Position numbers and translations under genes: made by a program. Below, piece after piece: positions 15,728 through 24,773 of a stretch of 64,000 nucleotides of DNA. Under the pieces are notes generated by a model. The model was not told where the DNA came from. It was given only the letters and a program-made list of their open reading frames with translations, and made no database searches. Origin of the DNA: Candidatus Calditenuis fumarioli (GTDB taxonomy: Archaea; Thermoproteota; Nitrososphaeria_A; Caldarchaeales; Calditenuaceae); assembly GCA_030059665.1 (NCBI GenBank), contig JANVYR010000001.1, positions 480,191 to 544,190 of the forward strand, given 5' to 3'. Within the stretch, counting starts at the first letter, position 1, and every line of letters begins with the position of its first letter.

Positions 15728-16660
15728 ATGATGGTCAGAAGGGATAGGCCGCGGGACAGGAGCCAGCTTTCTGGCGTACGGGGACTCCTCCGAATGAGGA
15801 TCAGGACGGAGGGCTACCTCCACGTCGGAAGCGGGCTAGAGCGGCTTGAGATCCCTCCCGCGGACAGGTTGAAGGAAGAGCTGAGGAGGTACGGATGGAA
15901 CGCTGCGGTCGAGCGATTGTCCCGTGAGATCTCGAGGGGCTTCATGGAGATGGTCCTCGTGAACGGGAGGCCGTGCGTTCCTGGCTCGAGCGTGAAGGGG
16001 AACGTCAGGTCCCGGATAGAGCTCAGCATCGTTGCGAGGAACGGCGCGGTCAGGTCCTGCTACGTCAGGGCGTCGCCACCGCAGCTCGCGTCTGACAGGA
16101 GGGCGTGGCGTCACAGGGCGATCTGGGGCAATGAGGTGCTGAGGGAGGACAGGGGACCACCATGCGACCTGACGAGAGGGAGCAGCGTCTGCCTGGTATG
16201 TGACCTCTTCGGAACCGCAGGGTTGAAGGGGCTGATCGAGTTCGGCGACTTCGTCGGCGAGGACGTCGAGCTGGAACCCGTCGAGGGACAGTTCGGGCTG
16301 AAGCTCATGGCCGCCAAACCGGGCTCTCAGTTCATCGGGAACGTGTCGTTCACCAACCTCAGGCCCTGGGAGCTGGGCTTGCTTCTCTTCGGCATGGGCA
16401 TCAGGAACGGGCCTGTGGGCGAGCAGGTCCTTCTTGGTCGGCTCAAGTACGTCGGCGCAATCGGAAACAGGCCCATCGGCAGGGTGAGGTACGTACTCGA
16501 CGCCATCGAGCTCTCGCAGTACTCGGAACCGCTCTTCGACCTGAAACCCGGTCAGGTGCGGAGCGGCGAGAGCCTGAGCGGTGTCATCGTGAAACTGATG
16601 GAGGAGCTGAGGAAAGAGATGGGAGAGGAGCTGAGGTGGTCTGTGAAGGAGGTCAGGTGA
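15728..16660 (+). CDS. Cas7-like RAMP protein, third paralogue
   Basis: The 310-residue protein shows RIRTEGYLHVGSG, CVPGSSVKGNVRS, CLVCDLFGTAGLKGLIEF and the glycine-rich segment VLLGRLKYVGAIGN. Between the first strand and the PGSS motif lies an insertion (ERLEIPPADRLKEEL and onward) in place of the compact xxxD segment of Csm3, so the catalytic Asp is not evident. It starts at ATG 15728, 1 bp after the previous stop. The longer insert may be a capping (Csm5-like) or specialised subunit. This is inference. Confidence 0.78.
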   Translation: MMVRRDRPRDRSQLSGVRGLLRMRIRTEGYLHVGSGLERLEIPPADRLKEELRRYGWNAAVERLSREISRGFMEMVLVNGRPCVPGSSVKGNVRSRIELSIVARNGAVRSCYVRASPPQLASDRRAWRHRAIWGNEVLREDRGPPCDLTRGSSVCLVCDLFGTAGLKGLIEFGDFVGEDVELEPVEGQFGLKLMAAKPGSQFIGNVSFTNLRPWELGLLLFGMGIRNGPVGEQVLLGRLKYVGAIGNRPIGRVRYVLDAIELSQYSEPLFDLKPGQVRSGESLSGVIVKLMEELRKEMGEELRWSVKEVR

Positions 16661-16661
16661 G

Positions 16662-19352
16662 ATGCCGCTGGAGTTCAGGTCCCCCGGCTTCCCGGTGTTC
16701 AAGGCACACGTCGTCCCTTTGCGCGGAGGCCACCACTCTGCCGAGATGACGGAGCAGGACGTGCGAGATTGGGAAAGGGTTCTGTACTTGATGAACCAGT
16801 TCCTCCGGTTGCTGACAGGAATCTCCGAGAAGATGAAGGTTGATCGCACCAAGCACGAGAGGTACGAGTTCATCGGCGACGCGATAACGTGGTTCCTCAG
16901 GATACCTCTGATGAGGGCTCCGCTGATGGGCCTTGTTCCTCACCCCTTCACCTACTACATGGTGTTCAGGCTCATGCACCCGAGGACGGGGAAGGAAGTC
17001 GAGACCGACACGTTGACCTTCGTTGAGAGGTGCTTTGAGTACAGCGAAACAGCGGAAAGGTTGAGCGAGACAGTCCACGAAGTTACGAAATTGCTCGGCA
17101 GGCTCTGGTTCAGGTTGCCGGCGGACACTAGACCCGTGTACAACACCTCTGGACTCATACCGCACATGCTCCTGACATCGGCGATAGCCTGGGGTATGGT
17201 GGCCGACAGGGGCTTGAGCCGGGAAGACGCTGGGAAGCTGAGGCTCTCGGCCGTCTTCCACGACGCCTCGAAGCCCTTCGACTTCGAGCGACATTATTGT
17301 TTGGCGCCCGACGTCATCCGCATCGCTCTGGACGGTGTACTGGCAGAAAAGGACATCGCTGAGCTTGAGTCATTCGTGAGGACTCACCACCTCCAGTCGG
17401 AGACCGAGCTGGGCAAGGTGCTGCATCAGGCGGACGTCATCGCAGCGGCATCCGACAGGCTGAGCTCGATCGCAAGGGAAGTGATCTATCCGAAGATCAG
17501 GGAGATGGGGGAAAACCCAGAGGTGGGATATGGCTCCGGGTCCTCAGCCTGGGAGTTCTGGAGGCAGCTGGAGCGCAAGAGGCCGGGGACGATGCTCGAG
17601 CTCACCGAGGAGGGCGCTAGGGCGGTCCTGAGTTCCGGGGTGAAGTCGCTCAGGAGAAGCGCTGCTGCAGAGAATCACGAGACCAACCTTGACGTCTGCC
17701 TCATCGATGTTGGCTCCATACAGGACTTCGTCATGGGGAGCAGCGATTTAAGGTCGGTTGCAGCCGCGAGCCTCGCCGTCGACTTCGCGACGCTGGCACA
17801 CATACCGCTTCTGATCCAGTTCACGCTCTCAGACGAGAACGTCTGGGTACCGCTCGAGGCCTTCATGGTGGTCTCCGGCGGAACCATAACCGCCCTCCTT
17901 CCGCGCCGTGTGGCGGATCGGCTCAGGAGGGAATGGAGGGAGAGGATCGCACGGCACCTGGACGAGATCGAGCTCCGGACCTACTTCGCATCCTCGCCGT
18001 TCACCGGGAACTACGTGAGGGACTCGGCAGAATTGGCAAAAAGGACGTACATCGAGAAGCTGGTTTCGGAGCCAGCGTCGATCAAGGTCCAGGTTCCCGA
18101 GGTGAGGGGGTTCGCGCCGAGGCTGTGCGTCAGCTGCCACACGAGGCCAGCCACAGATGAGGAGGGAAGGTGCCACGTCTGTGCGAAGCTCCGCAGGATC
18201 GGGACCGAATTTCACTTCGGTAAAAAGTGGAATTCAGGATTCGAGCTGACGGTCGACGGTCGGACCGAGCAGATCGTCCCGCGCAAGTGTTACGAGATGG
18301 AGTGGGAAAGGGCGAGGGAGGGCGACGTGATGTACGTGATTGCCGGTCACGATGGCCCGTTCCTCGAACCCGGCGAGAGGGAGCGGAACTACGCAGTCGT
18401 GAAGGTCGACGGTAACCTGATGGGCCCCTTCTTCGCGGAGACAGTCTCGCCAACAGACCTCCTCGAGCGGAGCGCGAGGGTCGACATCGCCCTGAAGTCC
18501 GCGATCGAGATGGCCTTAGCTGAGCTCTTCAGCGAGGTGAGCGGGATCTCGCAGGACGATGCGAGGAAAGCGGTGGCAGCCTGCTTCCTCGGGACGCTCT
18601 ACGCAGGCGGTGACGACGCCCTCATCCTGTGTCCGAGCTGGTGCGCCATCCACCTCGCTTCCAGGGTCTCTCAGCACTTCTCGGAGGAGCTCGGTGGTGT
18701 GAGGGCGCTTAGCGCAGGTGTTGCTGCCGCACCTGCGGAGCACAGCGTCTGGGCGCTGATCGAGGCTGCCTCCTGGCTGCTCGAGGTGGCTAAGAAAAAG
18801 GTGGGACGCGAACAGCCATCGGTTGGCGGCATAGCGTTCGACTTCGTCGAGGGTGGAATCCTCTCAGGTTCGTCGGCCGCGGCGAGACACGCGAAGGCCG
18901 AGGAGGCAGGGATCACCCTCCAACCTTACGCGATTTGGGACTCCGGTTCGAGGCCGAACCTCTCAGAGCTGATGGGGACGTTGCTGAATGACACAGGTTT
19001 CGGTTACGCGTACAAGGCATCCCGCGTCAAAGGAGGAAGTGAATACGAGGAGGTGAGGAAGTACCTCAAGAGGCTGAGGGAGGCTGCGGTCGAATCGATC
19101 GGCGTCTCCCGGAACTTCGCGGGCATCTCGTCCGGATCCGAGGTACTCGTGATACACGTAAGCAGGATGGCTGCTAGGGAAGGGAGCGAATCGGCTGAGC
19201 AGTCCGAACGTCTATCGGCTAAGCGGTACGAACGTCTGATGGAACTCGTGAGGTGGTCGATCTCCCGCGCAATGGTCGAAGGTGGCAGGCTGGCGGTCCC
19301 GCTCGCAGACGTCCTCACCCTGATCAAGTTCCTGGGAGGTGGAACGATGTGA
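16662..19352 (+). CDS. cas10: Cas10, large subunit of a type III CRISPR complex
   Basis: The 896-residue protein has an N-terminal HD nuclease domain (His200-Asp201 in AVFHDASKPFD, with THH near residue 242 and HQAD near 255), a first Palm domain, a zinc motif with Cys489, Cys492, Cys504 and Cys507 (CVSCHTRP, CHVC), and a second Palm with GGDD at residues 649-652 (TLYAGGDDALIL). HD predicts single-stranded DNA cleavage. GGDD predicts synthesis of cyclic oligoadenylate on target RNA binding. Both look intact. It lies in mid-operon and its stop overlaps the next GTG start. Confidence 0.95.
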   Translation: MPLEFRSPGFPVFKAHVVPLRGGHHSAEMTEQDVRDWERVLYLMNQFLRLLTGISEKMKVDRTKHERYEFIGDAITWFLRIPLMRAPLMGLVPHPFTYYMVFRLMHPRTGKEVETDTLTFVERCFEYSETAERLSETVHEVTKLLGRLWFRLPADTRPVYNTSGLIPHMLLTSAIAWGMVADRGLSREDAGKLRLSAVFHDASKPFDFERHYCLAPDVIRIALDGVLAEKDIAELESFVRTHHLQSETELGKVLHQADVIAAASDRLSSIAREVIYPKIREMGENPEVGYGSGSSAWEFWRQLERKRPGTMLELTEEGARAVLSSGVKSLRRSAAAENHETNLDVCLIDVGSIQDFVMGSSDLRSVAAASLAVDFATLAHIPLLIQFTLSDENVWVPLEAFMVVSGGTITALLPRRVADRLRREWRERIARHLDEIELRTYFASSPFTGNYVRDSAELAKRTYIEKLVSEPASIKVQVPEVRGFAPRLCVSCHTRPATDEEGRCHVCAKLRRIGTEFHFGKKWNSGFELTVDGRTEQIVPRKCYEMEWERAREGDVMYVIAGHDGPFLEPGERERNYAVVKVDGNLMGPFFAETVSPTDLLERSARVDIALKSAIEMALAELFSEVSGISQDDARKAVAACFLGTLYAGGDDALILCPSWCAIHLASRVSQHFSEELGGVRALSAGVAAAPAEHSVWALIEAASWLLEVAKKKVGREQPSVGGIAFDFVEGGILSGSSAAARHAKAEEAGITLQPYAIWDSGSRPNLSELMGTLLNDTGFGYAYKASRVKGGSEYEEVRKYLKRLREAAVESIGVSRNFAGISSGSEVLVIHVSRMAAREGSESAEQSERLSAKRYERLMELVRWSISRAMVEGGRLAVPLADVLTLIKFLGGGTM

Positions 19353-19996
19353 GGAGGTTCACCGTGAGGCTAAGGCCGATCGGGCTCCTGACGGTCGGAG
19401 GCTCTCATCCGGAGCTGGCCGGCGCTGACATCGCGTTCGTCACCACATCGGTGGACGGCCGGGAGGTGGTCTACGTTCCGGCGTCGAGCTTCAAGGGCGC
19501 GCTCAGGTCGTCCGCCAGCAGGGTAGCCGAGAGGTACGGATTCAGGTCGTGCGGCCAGACGAGCCCAGAGCTGATGCAGAGGGCCCACGCGGGATCCGGG
19601 ACGTGCGACGTCTGCAGGCTCTTCGGCGTCCCCTCGAGGAACCCGAGCCAGCACCTGTTCTTCGACGACCTGCTTCCGGATGGGAGCCTGACGTCTCGTC
19701 AGCTGATAACGCGGGTCAGGATAAACGACCGCTCGATGAGGGCCGAGGATGGCGGACTTTACACATCGGAGGCCGTCTATTCCGGCGAGTTCACAGGTCA
19801 GGTGAGGTACAGCGAGGAAGTCGTTGAGCTGCTTCCGCTCCTGCTGCTGGGCCTCGCGGAGCTGAGGATGGACCGCTTCGGTCGGAGGTCATCGGTGGAC
19901 CTGAGGCTGGAGGGGACTGACCAGCTGAGGCAGGACCTCGGGCGTGAGTGGCACCCGCTGCTGGACGCTCTGGAGGGATGGCTTTGGCAGCCCTGA
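19349..19996 (+). CDS. Cas7-like RAMP protein, fourth paralogue
   Basis: The short 215-residue RAMP has RLRPIGLLTVGGS, LAGADIAFVTT with an Asp at the catalytic position of Csm3, YVPASSFKGALRSS and CDVCRLFGVPSRN. A later MDRFGRRSSVDLRL segment takes the place of the glycine-rich loop. The GTG start at 19349 overlaps the cas10 stop by 4 bp. It is the smallest Cas7-like unit of the operon, and its Asp makes it a candidate RNA-cutting subunit. Confidence 0.8.
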   Translation: MRRFTVRLRPIGLLTVGGSHPELAGADIAFVTTSVDGREVVYVPASSFKGALRSSASRVAERYGFRSCGQTSPELMQRAHAGSGTCDVCRLFGVPSRNPSQHLFFDDLLPDGSLTSRQLITRVRINDRSMRAEDGGLYTSEAVYSGEFTGQVRYSEEVVELLPLLLLGLAELRMDRFGRRSSVDLRLEGTDQLRQDLGREWHPLLDALEGWLWQP

Positions 19997-21105
19997 GGGT
20001 TTACGAGGTGAGGGTGAGGATCCTGAGCCCGACGATAATCACAAGGCGTAGGACGGAGAACGGCTTCCTCGGGCCCCTCGACTACATACCGGCCCAGACG
20101 TTGAGGGGTGCGGTCGTCAGCTCGCTCTTCATGGAAGGGCTGATGGACCGAAACAGGATGAGGGCAGAGGAGGAGGTGCCGACGGTCTTCTCGAGCCCAG
20201 CCTATCCTGTCATCGGTGGAGCGAGGACCTACCCCGCTCATCCGTTCGCGATGGAGTGCAAGGTCTGCGCTGAGAAGGGAGAGGCGACGCTCGTTGGCGA
20301 GCTGGACCCGACGAAGCTGGAGGATTCCCTTGCGGAGCAGCGCGATCTCGAGCTCGTTCCGGTCGAGTGCGGGAGCGGCCACAGGGCCCTCAAACCCCTC
20401 CACCCGAACAAGTTCCTGGTGCTCGAGGGAGGGAAGTTCTCGGCTCCGAAGGAGAGAAGGGGAGGCGCGAGGGCTGAGGGTGGGGGCCGTGCCAGCGCGG
20501 AGAAATCCCACTCGGTCTCTGTCGCGATCAGCAGGGGCAGGGCCGCGGGCATCAAGGGCATGCTCTACCACTACGAGTTCCTGATGCCGGGGAAGGAGTT
20601 CTGGGCGACGCTGGTCCTCCCAGCGGAGCTGAGCATTCCGGGAAACGGTCTCCAGCTAATGATCGGACGCGGCGTCTCGAGGGGCTTCGGGAGGGCGAGG
20701 ATGCACGTCGTGGGTGAGGTGACCTCCTCCTTCAGCGGAACCGTTAAGGTCCTCTACGCTCTCTCGCCAACGCTTGGAGCCTCCGACGGTAATTCCACTT
20801 ATCCTTCCACAATAGAACTGCGTGATGTTGCCCGCAGGTTCGGGCTTGAGGCGGAAAGGACCGTTCGCGTATCGAGGGCCTACGGCAGGACGGTTTGGGT
20901 CAGCGCGGGCTGGAGCATGGTCCGAGGGGAGCCGAGGCCCAGAGTCCTTTGCAGGGCGCAGGGATCGCTACTGGTTTTGGAAGAACAGGTGGAGGGCGAG
21001 GCGTCGAAAGCGTTATCGCTGCTGAGGTACACGGGAACGGTGACCGAACTGAATGGCCGGAAGGTCTTCGGCTTCAATCACCTGGTGCCCCTGGGGTGTA
21101 TGTGA
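19978..21105 (+). CDS. Csx10-like RAMP protein (Cas5 group, type III-D)
   Basis: This 375-residue protein starts with YEVRVRILSPTIITRRRTEN, followed by LDYIPAQTLRGAVVSSLF, the variant RAMP motif common in Csx10/Cmr3-type Cas5 proteins. It ends its core with the glycine-rich loop IGRGVSRGFGRARM. A cysteine pair (CKVCAEKG) and a further cysteine in VPVECGSGH suggest a zinc-binding insert. A Cas5-like subunit binds the crRNA 5' handle and contacts Cas10. This gene is the main reason for calling the operon III-D-like. It overlaps the preceding gene by 19 bp (ATG 19978). Confidence 0.75.
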   Translation: MALAALRVYEVRVRILSPTIITRRRTENGFLGPLDYIPAQTLRGAVVSSLFMEGLMDRNRMRAEEEVPTVFSSPAYPVIGGARTYPAHPFAMECKVCAEKGEATLVGELDPTKLEDSLAEQRDLELVPVECGSGHRALKPLHPNKFLVLEGGKFSAPKERRGGARAEGGGRASAEKSHSVSVAISRGRAAGIKGMLYHYEFLMPGKEFWATLVLPAELSIPGNGLQLMIGRGVSRGFGRARMHVVGEVTSSFSGTVKVLYALSPTLGASDGNSTYPSTIELRDVARRFGLEAERTVRVSRAYGRTVWVSAGWSMVRGEPRPRVLCRAQGSLLVLEEQVEGEASKALSLLRYTGTVTELNGRKVFGFNHLVPLGCM

Positions 21106-22082
21106 TGCACCTCAACTCCCTCCGGTACAAGACCGTGGCGGTCTTCACCTTCCGCGTCAGGAACCCCCTCCACATCGGGACAGGCGAGTTCGGAGCCGTC
21201 AAGAGGATACTGAGGATCGGCGACGGAGTCCTGATTCCCTCCTCAACGTGGAAGGGCGCCATCAGGAACGTGGCTGAGAAATTGGCTCGAGGCATGATAG
21301 CTCAGCTCGGTGGCCTCGAGAGGTTGGCGCTCGCATGCTACCGGGAGGAGTCCGGGGAAATCCGTTACGAACTCGACAGAGGACACCTGGAGCGGCTCTT
21401 CGGGCATGAGCGGGCCGCGCTGATCGAGGAGGAGTACAGGAGGGCGAGGGAGGAGTTCAAGAGGATTCTGAGAGAGCAGCTGGAGATCTACTTTAGAGGG
21501 GACGGGCTGGACGGTATCGGGAATGAGCTGAGGACGCTTCTCGACATCGGTTACAGGCCGGAGGATCTGACCGACCACAGGAGGTTCCAGCTCGACGAGG
21601 CGTTCGCCGAGTACCTCGCCTACCACTGCCCGATCGGCCGCTTATTCGGCAATAGAGTGCTTTCGGGAAAGGTGAGACCCCAGGACACTCTCCTGATGCC
21701 CGAACGGATAGAGCTCAAGCCGGGCGTCGGGATCGATCGGAGGTCCGGAAAGGTCAGCGAGGGGCATCTGAGGTTCCTCGAGACGATACCGCCTGGAACA
21801 GAGGTGAAACTCACGCTCGTCGCGGACAACCTCTTCCCGGGCGATGCGGACTCGAGGCTGATGGCAGGGGTTCTCGAGTGGATCAAGGATTTGGGGCTTC
21901 AGATCGGCACTGGGAAGAGCACCGGACTGGGTCTGCTCGAGCTGGAGAGCGGCGAGGTCTGGCACTGGGAGCTCGGCGGGGACGCTGACTCAAGGGGAGC
22001 TGTCCTCGCGAACCCGTTCAGATCCGGCCTCAGGCCCATGGACGTCAAAGCCTTCGTCTCCCTGCTCAGGTCGGTAGGGTGA
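21105..22082 (+). CDS. Cas7-like RAMP protein, fifth paralogue, no catalytic Asp visible
   Basis: The 325-residue protein has FTFRVRNPLHIGTGE, then AVKRILRIGDG with no Asp at the Csm3 cleavage position, IPSSTWKGAIRN, CPIGRLFGN (only one cysteine of the motif kept), GVGIDRRSGKV and IGTGKSTGLGLLEL. A charged helical insert of about 120 residues follows the PSS motif. It starts at ATG 21105, sharing one base with the previous stop. A Csm5-like end-cap role fits the lost Asp and the insert but is inference. Confidence 0.78.
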   Translation: MHLNSLRYKTVAVFTFRVRNPLHIGTGEFGAVKRILRIGDGVLIPSSTWKGAIRNVAEKLARGMIAQLGGLERLALACYREESGEIRYELDRGHLERLFGHERAALIEEEYRRAREEFKRILREQLEIYFRGDGLDGIGNELRTLLDIGYRPEDLTDHRRFQLDEAFAEYLAYHCPIGRLFGNRVLSGKVRPQDTLLMPERIELKPGVGIDRRSGKVSEGHLRFLETIPPGTEVKLTLVADNLFPGDADSRLMAGVLEWIKDLGLQIGTGKSTGLGLLELESGEVWHWELGGDADSRGAVLANPFRSGLRPMDVKAFVSLLRSVG

Positions 22083-23581
22083 TGACAGCGGCCCAGGCGT
22101 CGGGCGTCCGACCCAAGAGGCTCATCGTCTATCAGCTCCTGGGGAAACTAGAGACCTACAGGGTGACCCGGTACAGAGTGGGGGGCAGTGGTCGTGAGGT
22201 GGAGAGCTGTTTCTCCTCCGTCGCGATAGCAGATCACTACGCATTTGATCAGGGGATATCCGAATGCGAGATCAGGTTCTTCGCGCCCATAAGCCTCATC
22301 TCCCCGCGGACGGACTCGAACGGCTTCCTGGACCTGGAGGTCTTCAGGGAAAAGATAGATGCATGGATCAGGCGGGTTGAGAAGGACGTTCGCTGGAGAG
22401 CTGAGATCGTCCCGCTACCCGCCTTCGGGAGCTACAAACCTGAGGACGGCGATCAGACCGTCTGGACCTACAACGCGACTCTCGGTTCCGTCGCAGCTGC
22501 TGCGCTGGTGGACATGTTGCGGTCGACGCACCTCATCAGGGAAAGGGACCAGGAGGTGCATCTGGTGCTAAACGTCTCGACCGGTCACAACTCCTACATA
22601 CCGTCGCTGATCGAGGCCCTCAAGGCTTTGCTGGTGCTTGACGGCGCTCTGTCGCTCGGAAAGGGGGGCGTCGTGGTCGATGCCTGCTATGCAGCGGTGG
22701 ACGCGATGCGGCAAGAACCCGGATCGGTGCTGAACGTCTACCTGCTCAAGACCTCGGCGAAGTTCTTCATCGACTATCCCTTCGAATGGAAGGACATTGG
22801 GGGGAAGAACTATACGCTCAAAGAGCTTTGCCGTGAGTCGGCAAATGTTCTACCCGAGACTCTTAAGATCGAGGCCAGACCTGTTCTGAAGCGAACGAAT
22901 AAAGTCCTAGTCAAGGGGTTAAAGGCCTTTAACGCGTTCAGGTACGGAGCTCCTCTGGCGCTGCTGGACCGGAGACTGATCTCACTGGACTCACAGGAGG
23001 CCCTCGGATGCGCGGAGGAGGTCTTGAGCTTGGTCGATAAGATCCTGAGACCGACCGTCTCCGGGACGGTGATCTCGGTCCCCTATGTGGACTTCAACCA
23101 GCTGAGGTCGCTTCTGATCGCGTTCGCCATCGCTGCAGCCATATCGAGCAAGGTCTCGGAGCTGGGTGACTTTGATCCCCAGAGAGGTGTTCCGCTGGAA
23201 ACGTTAGAAAGGTTCTCCCGCCTCTACGAGGATCTACCCGAGCTGAAGATCAACTCGAGACTGCTTTCGAAGGAGCTGCTGGAGCTGAAAACGCTCTCGT
23301 CTGAGGTCTCTTCAACAAGTTGGCAGAAGCTGAAAACTCTTAGGGAGCAGCGCGAGGCGAAATCCAAGGAGGGGGCGCTGAGGAAGGAGAGGCCCTCTCG
23401 CGATGACGAGAAATCCGAAGGGAAGGGATATCCCCAGACAAGCGACGAGAAGAGGAACTTCTACGCCCACGCAGGCCTGTCGAGGAACGAGGTCGAGGTG
23501 ATGAAGGAGGGAGAGAAGATCCTTCTGAGATACAACGAGGACCGGATACCTGTGATAAAGAATTGGTTGCTGGAGCCCTAA
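22079..23581 (+). CDS. csx1: Csx1-type CARF-HEPN ribonuclease
   Basis: The 500-residue protein joins an N-terminal CARF domain (ligand loop in LVLNVSTGHNSYIPSL) to a C-terminal HEPN domain with the R-x4-H ribonuclease motif at Arg459-His464 (RNFYAH). Csx1 proteins bind cyclic oligoadenylate made by Cas10 and then cut RNA non-specifically. It follows the RAMP genes with a 4-bp overlap, so it is expressed with its activator source. A charged linker (about residues 415-455) separates the HEPN active site. It is somewhat longer than many Csx1 proteins. Confidence 0.88.
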   Translation: MMTAAQASGVRPKRLIVYQLLGKLETYRVTRYRVGGSGREVESCFSSVAIADHYAFDQGISECEIRFFAPISLISPRTDSNGFLDLEVFREKIDAWIRRVEKDVRWRAEIVPLPAFGSYKPEDGDQTVWTYNATLGSVAAAALVDMLRSTHLIRERDQEVHLVLNVSTGHNSYIPSLIEALKALLVLDGALSLGKGGVVVDACYAAVDAMRQEPGSVLNVYLLKTSAKFFIDYPFEWKDIGGKNYTLKELCRESANVLPETLKIEARPVLKRTNKVLVKGLKAFNAFRYGAPLALLDRRLISLDSQEALGCAEEVLSLVDKILRPTVSGTVISVPYVDFNQLRSLLIAFAIAAAISSKVSELGDFDPQRGVPLETLERFSRLYEDLPELKINSRLLSKELLELKTLSSEVSSTSWQKLKTLREQREAKSKEGALRKERPSRDDEKSEGKGYPQTSDEKRNFYAHAGLSRNEVEVMKEGEKILLRYNEDRIPVIKNWLLEP

Positions 23582-23636
23582 TGATCGCAATTCCCGATCT
23601 GGGTTAAGGCTGGTTTTTGGTGGCGAAGGAACCCTA

Positions 23637-24446
23637 TCATGGGTCAGAGAAGGCCACCCAGTAGATCACCCTGCCGAATTCGGTCATCTCGTACTTGCCG
23701 TCCCTCTCCCTGATCAGCATGAGGTCCTCGAGCATCCGCTCGGCGACCTCCTTACCGTACCTCCTCTCGAACTCTGACGCATCCATTGACCCCCTGCTGA
23801 GGTCCATCAGCGCAGACCTGTAAACCCTATCGAGGACGTCCTCCCTCCAATCGATCGGGAGCGGCGGGATGAAGACGGTGGTCCTGAAGTCCTCGTGCCT
23901 GTAGTAGACCGGCTTGCCCATGACGAATGCCAGGATGCTTAGGGCCGTCCCCTCGGGCTTGTATCCGCCGGTCGCGTTGACCAGGACCGCATCTTCCCTG
24001 TGCTTCTTGATGAGCTCGTGCGTCACGAGCAGGAGGTTCTGGAGGCCCCTCTCCCTGAATTCCTCCTCGTTCCTGAAGCCCTCGATCCTCCTCCTCTCGG
24101 CCCTGATGCCCGATCTGTTCAGGTGCCGCTCGAGAACCGTACCGCAGACCTCTCCCACCTCCGTGTCCGTGTGGAGGAGATAGACCAGATCCACGAGCCT
24201 CCTATCGATGTGCTCCGACATCGAGGTTAGCTCGGCGCATGCCGCGTTTCCTTTTCGTGAGACGTACGAGAGCAGCGCCTCGACCAGCTCCCTTCGAGTG
24301 GGCCTTCCGTCCCTGAGGGCGTTCTCGACGTCCCGCACGCTCGATGCGTTGGGGAGCAGCTGTTTGACGTTCTGGTCATCCCTCAAAGCGTTCGTCAGCA
24401 GGCTCGCGCCTACCGTGACTATGTGGACGCGAACCCTCCTCGGCAA
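23637..24446 (-). CDS. CARF-domain protein (APE2256-like), possible ring nuclease
   Basis: The protein has the CARF signatures VHIVTVGASLLTNALR near the N-terminus and AVLVNATGGYKPEGTAL, followed by a winged-helix-like end (YGKEVAERMLEDLMLIRERDG). This layout matches the APE2256-type family that includes ring nucleases of the Sso2081 (Crn1) kind, which degrade cyclic tetra-adenylate, though a transcription-factor role is also possible. I prefer the TTG at 24446, preceded by AAGGTGG and a TATA-like TTATAG. An ATG at 24527 would add 27 Arg-rich residues. It converges on csx1 with a 55-bp gap and has its own promoter. Confidence 0.75.
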   Translation of the reverse strand: MPRRVRVHIVTVGASLLTNALRDDQNVKQLLPNASSVRDVENALRDGRPTRRELVEALLSYVSRKGNAACAELTSMSEHIDRRLVDLVYLLHTDTEVGEVCGTVLERHLNRSGIRAERRRIEGFRNEEEFRERGLQNLLLVTHELIKKHREDAVLVNATGGYKPEGTALSILAFVMGKPVYYRHEDFRTTVFIPPLPIDWREDVLDRVYRSALMDLSRGSMDASEFERRYGKEVAERMLEDLMLIRERDGKYEMTEFGRVIYWVAFSDP

Positions 24447-24773
24447 GTCGGGCCACCTTCGGTTCAGGCGGATGGCCCGGCCTATAAGAGCGTTCCGAGA
24501 CTTTCTGACGTCACGGGGTGAGCGCATCTTCCTGAAGTTTTGATGTGTTATCGTGCTGCATTCATAGCCTCCAAATCCGCGAACTCCCTCACATCAACCT
24601 CCTGATGGAGATCCAACCCGATCCGCATCCCGTGCCGCCCTCTCTCCGAACGCATTACCCACGGCTCCTCCAGGGACTCATCGGGGTCCATTTTTCAAGC
24701 TGCGGGTGTGAGTTACGGGGATCGGCGAACAGCGCAATGGCGCTCCCTGCGATGACCTAGGGTTTCTCCGACG

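Noticed and set aside
24528..24773. Possible gene or array between the CARF protein and the ABC operon
   Set aside because: No repeats and no credible coding frame were found in these 246 bases.
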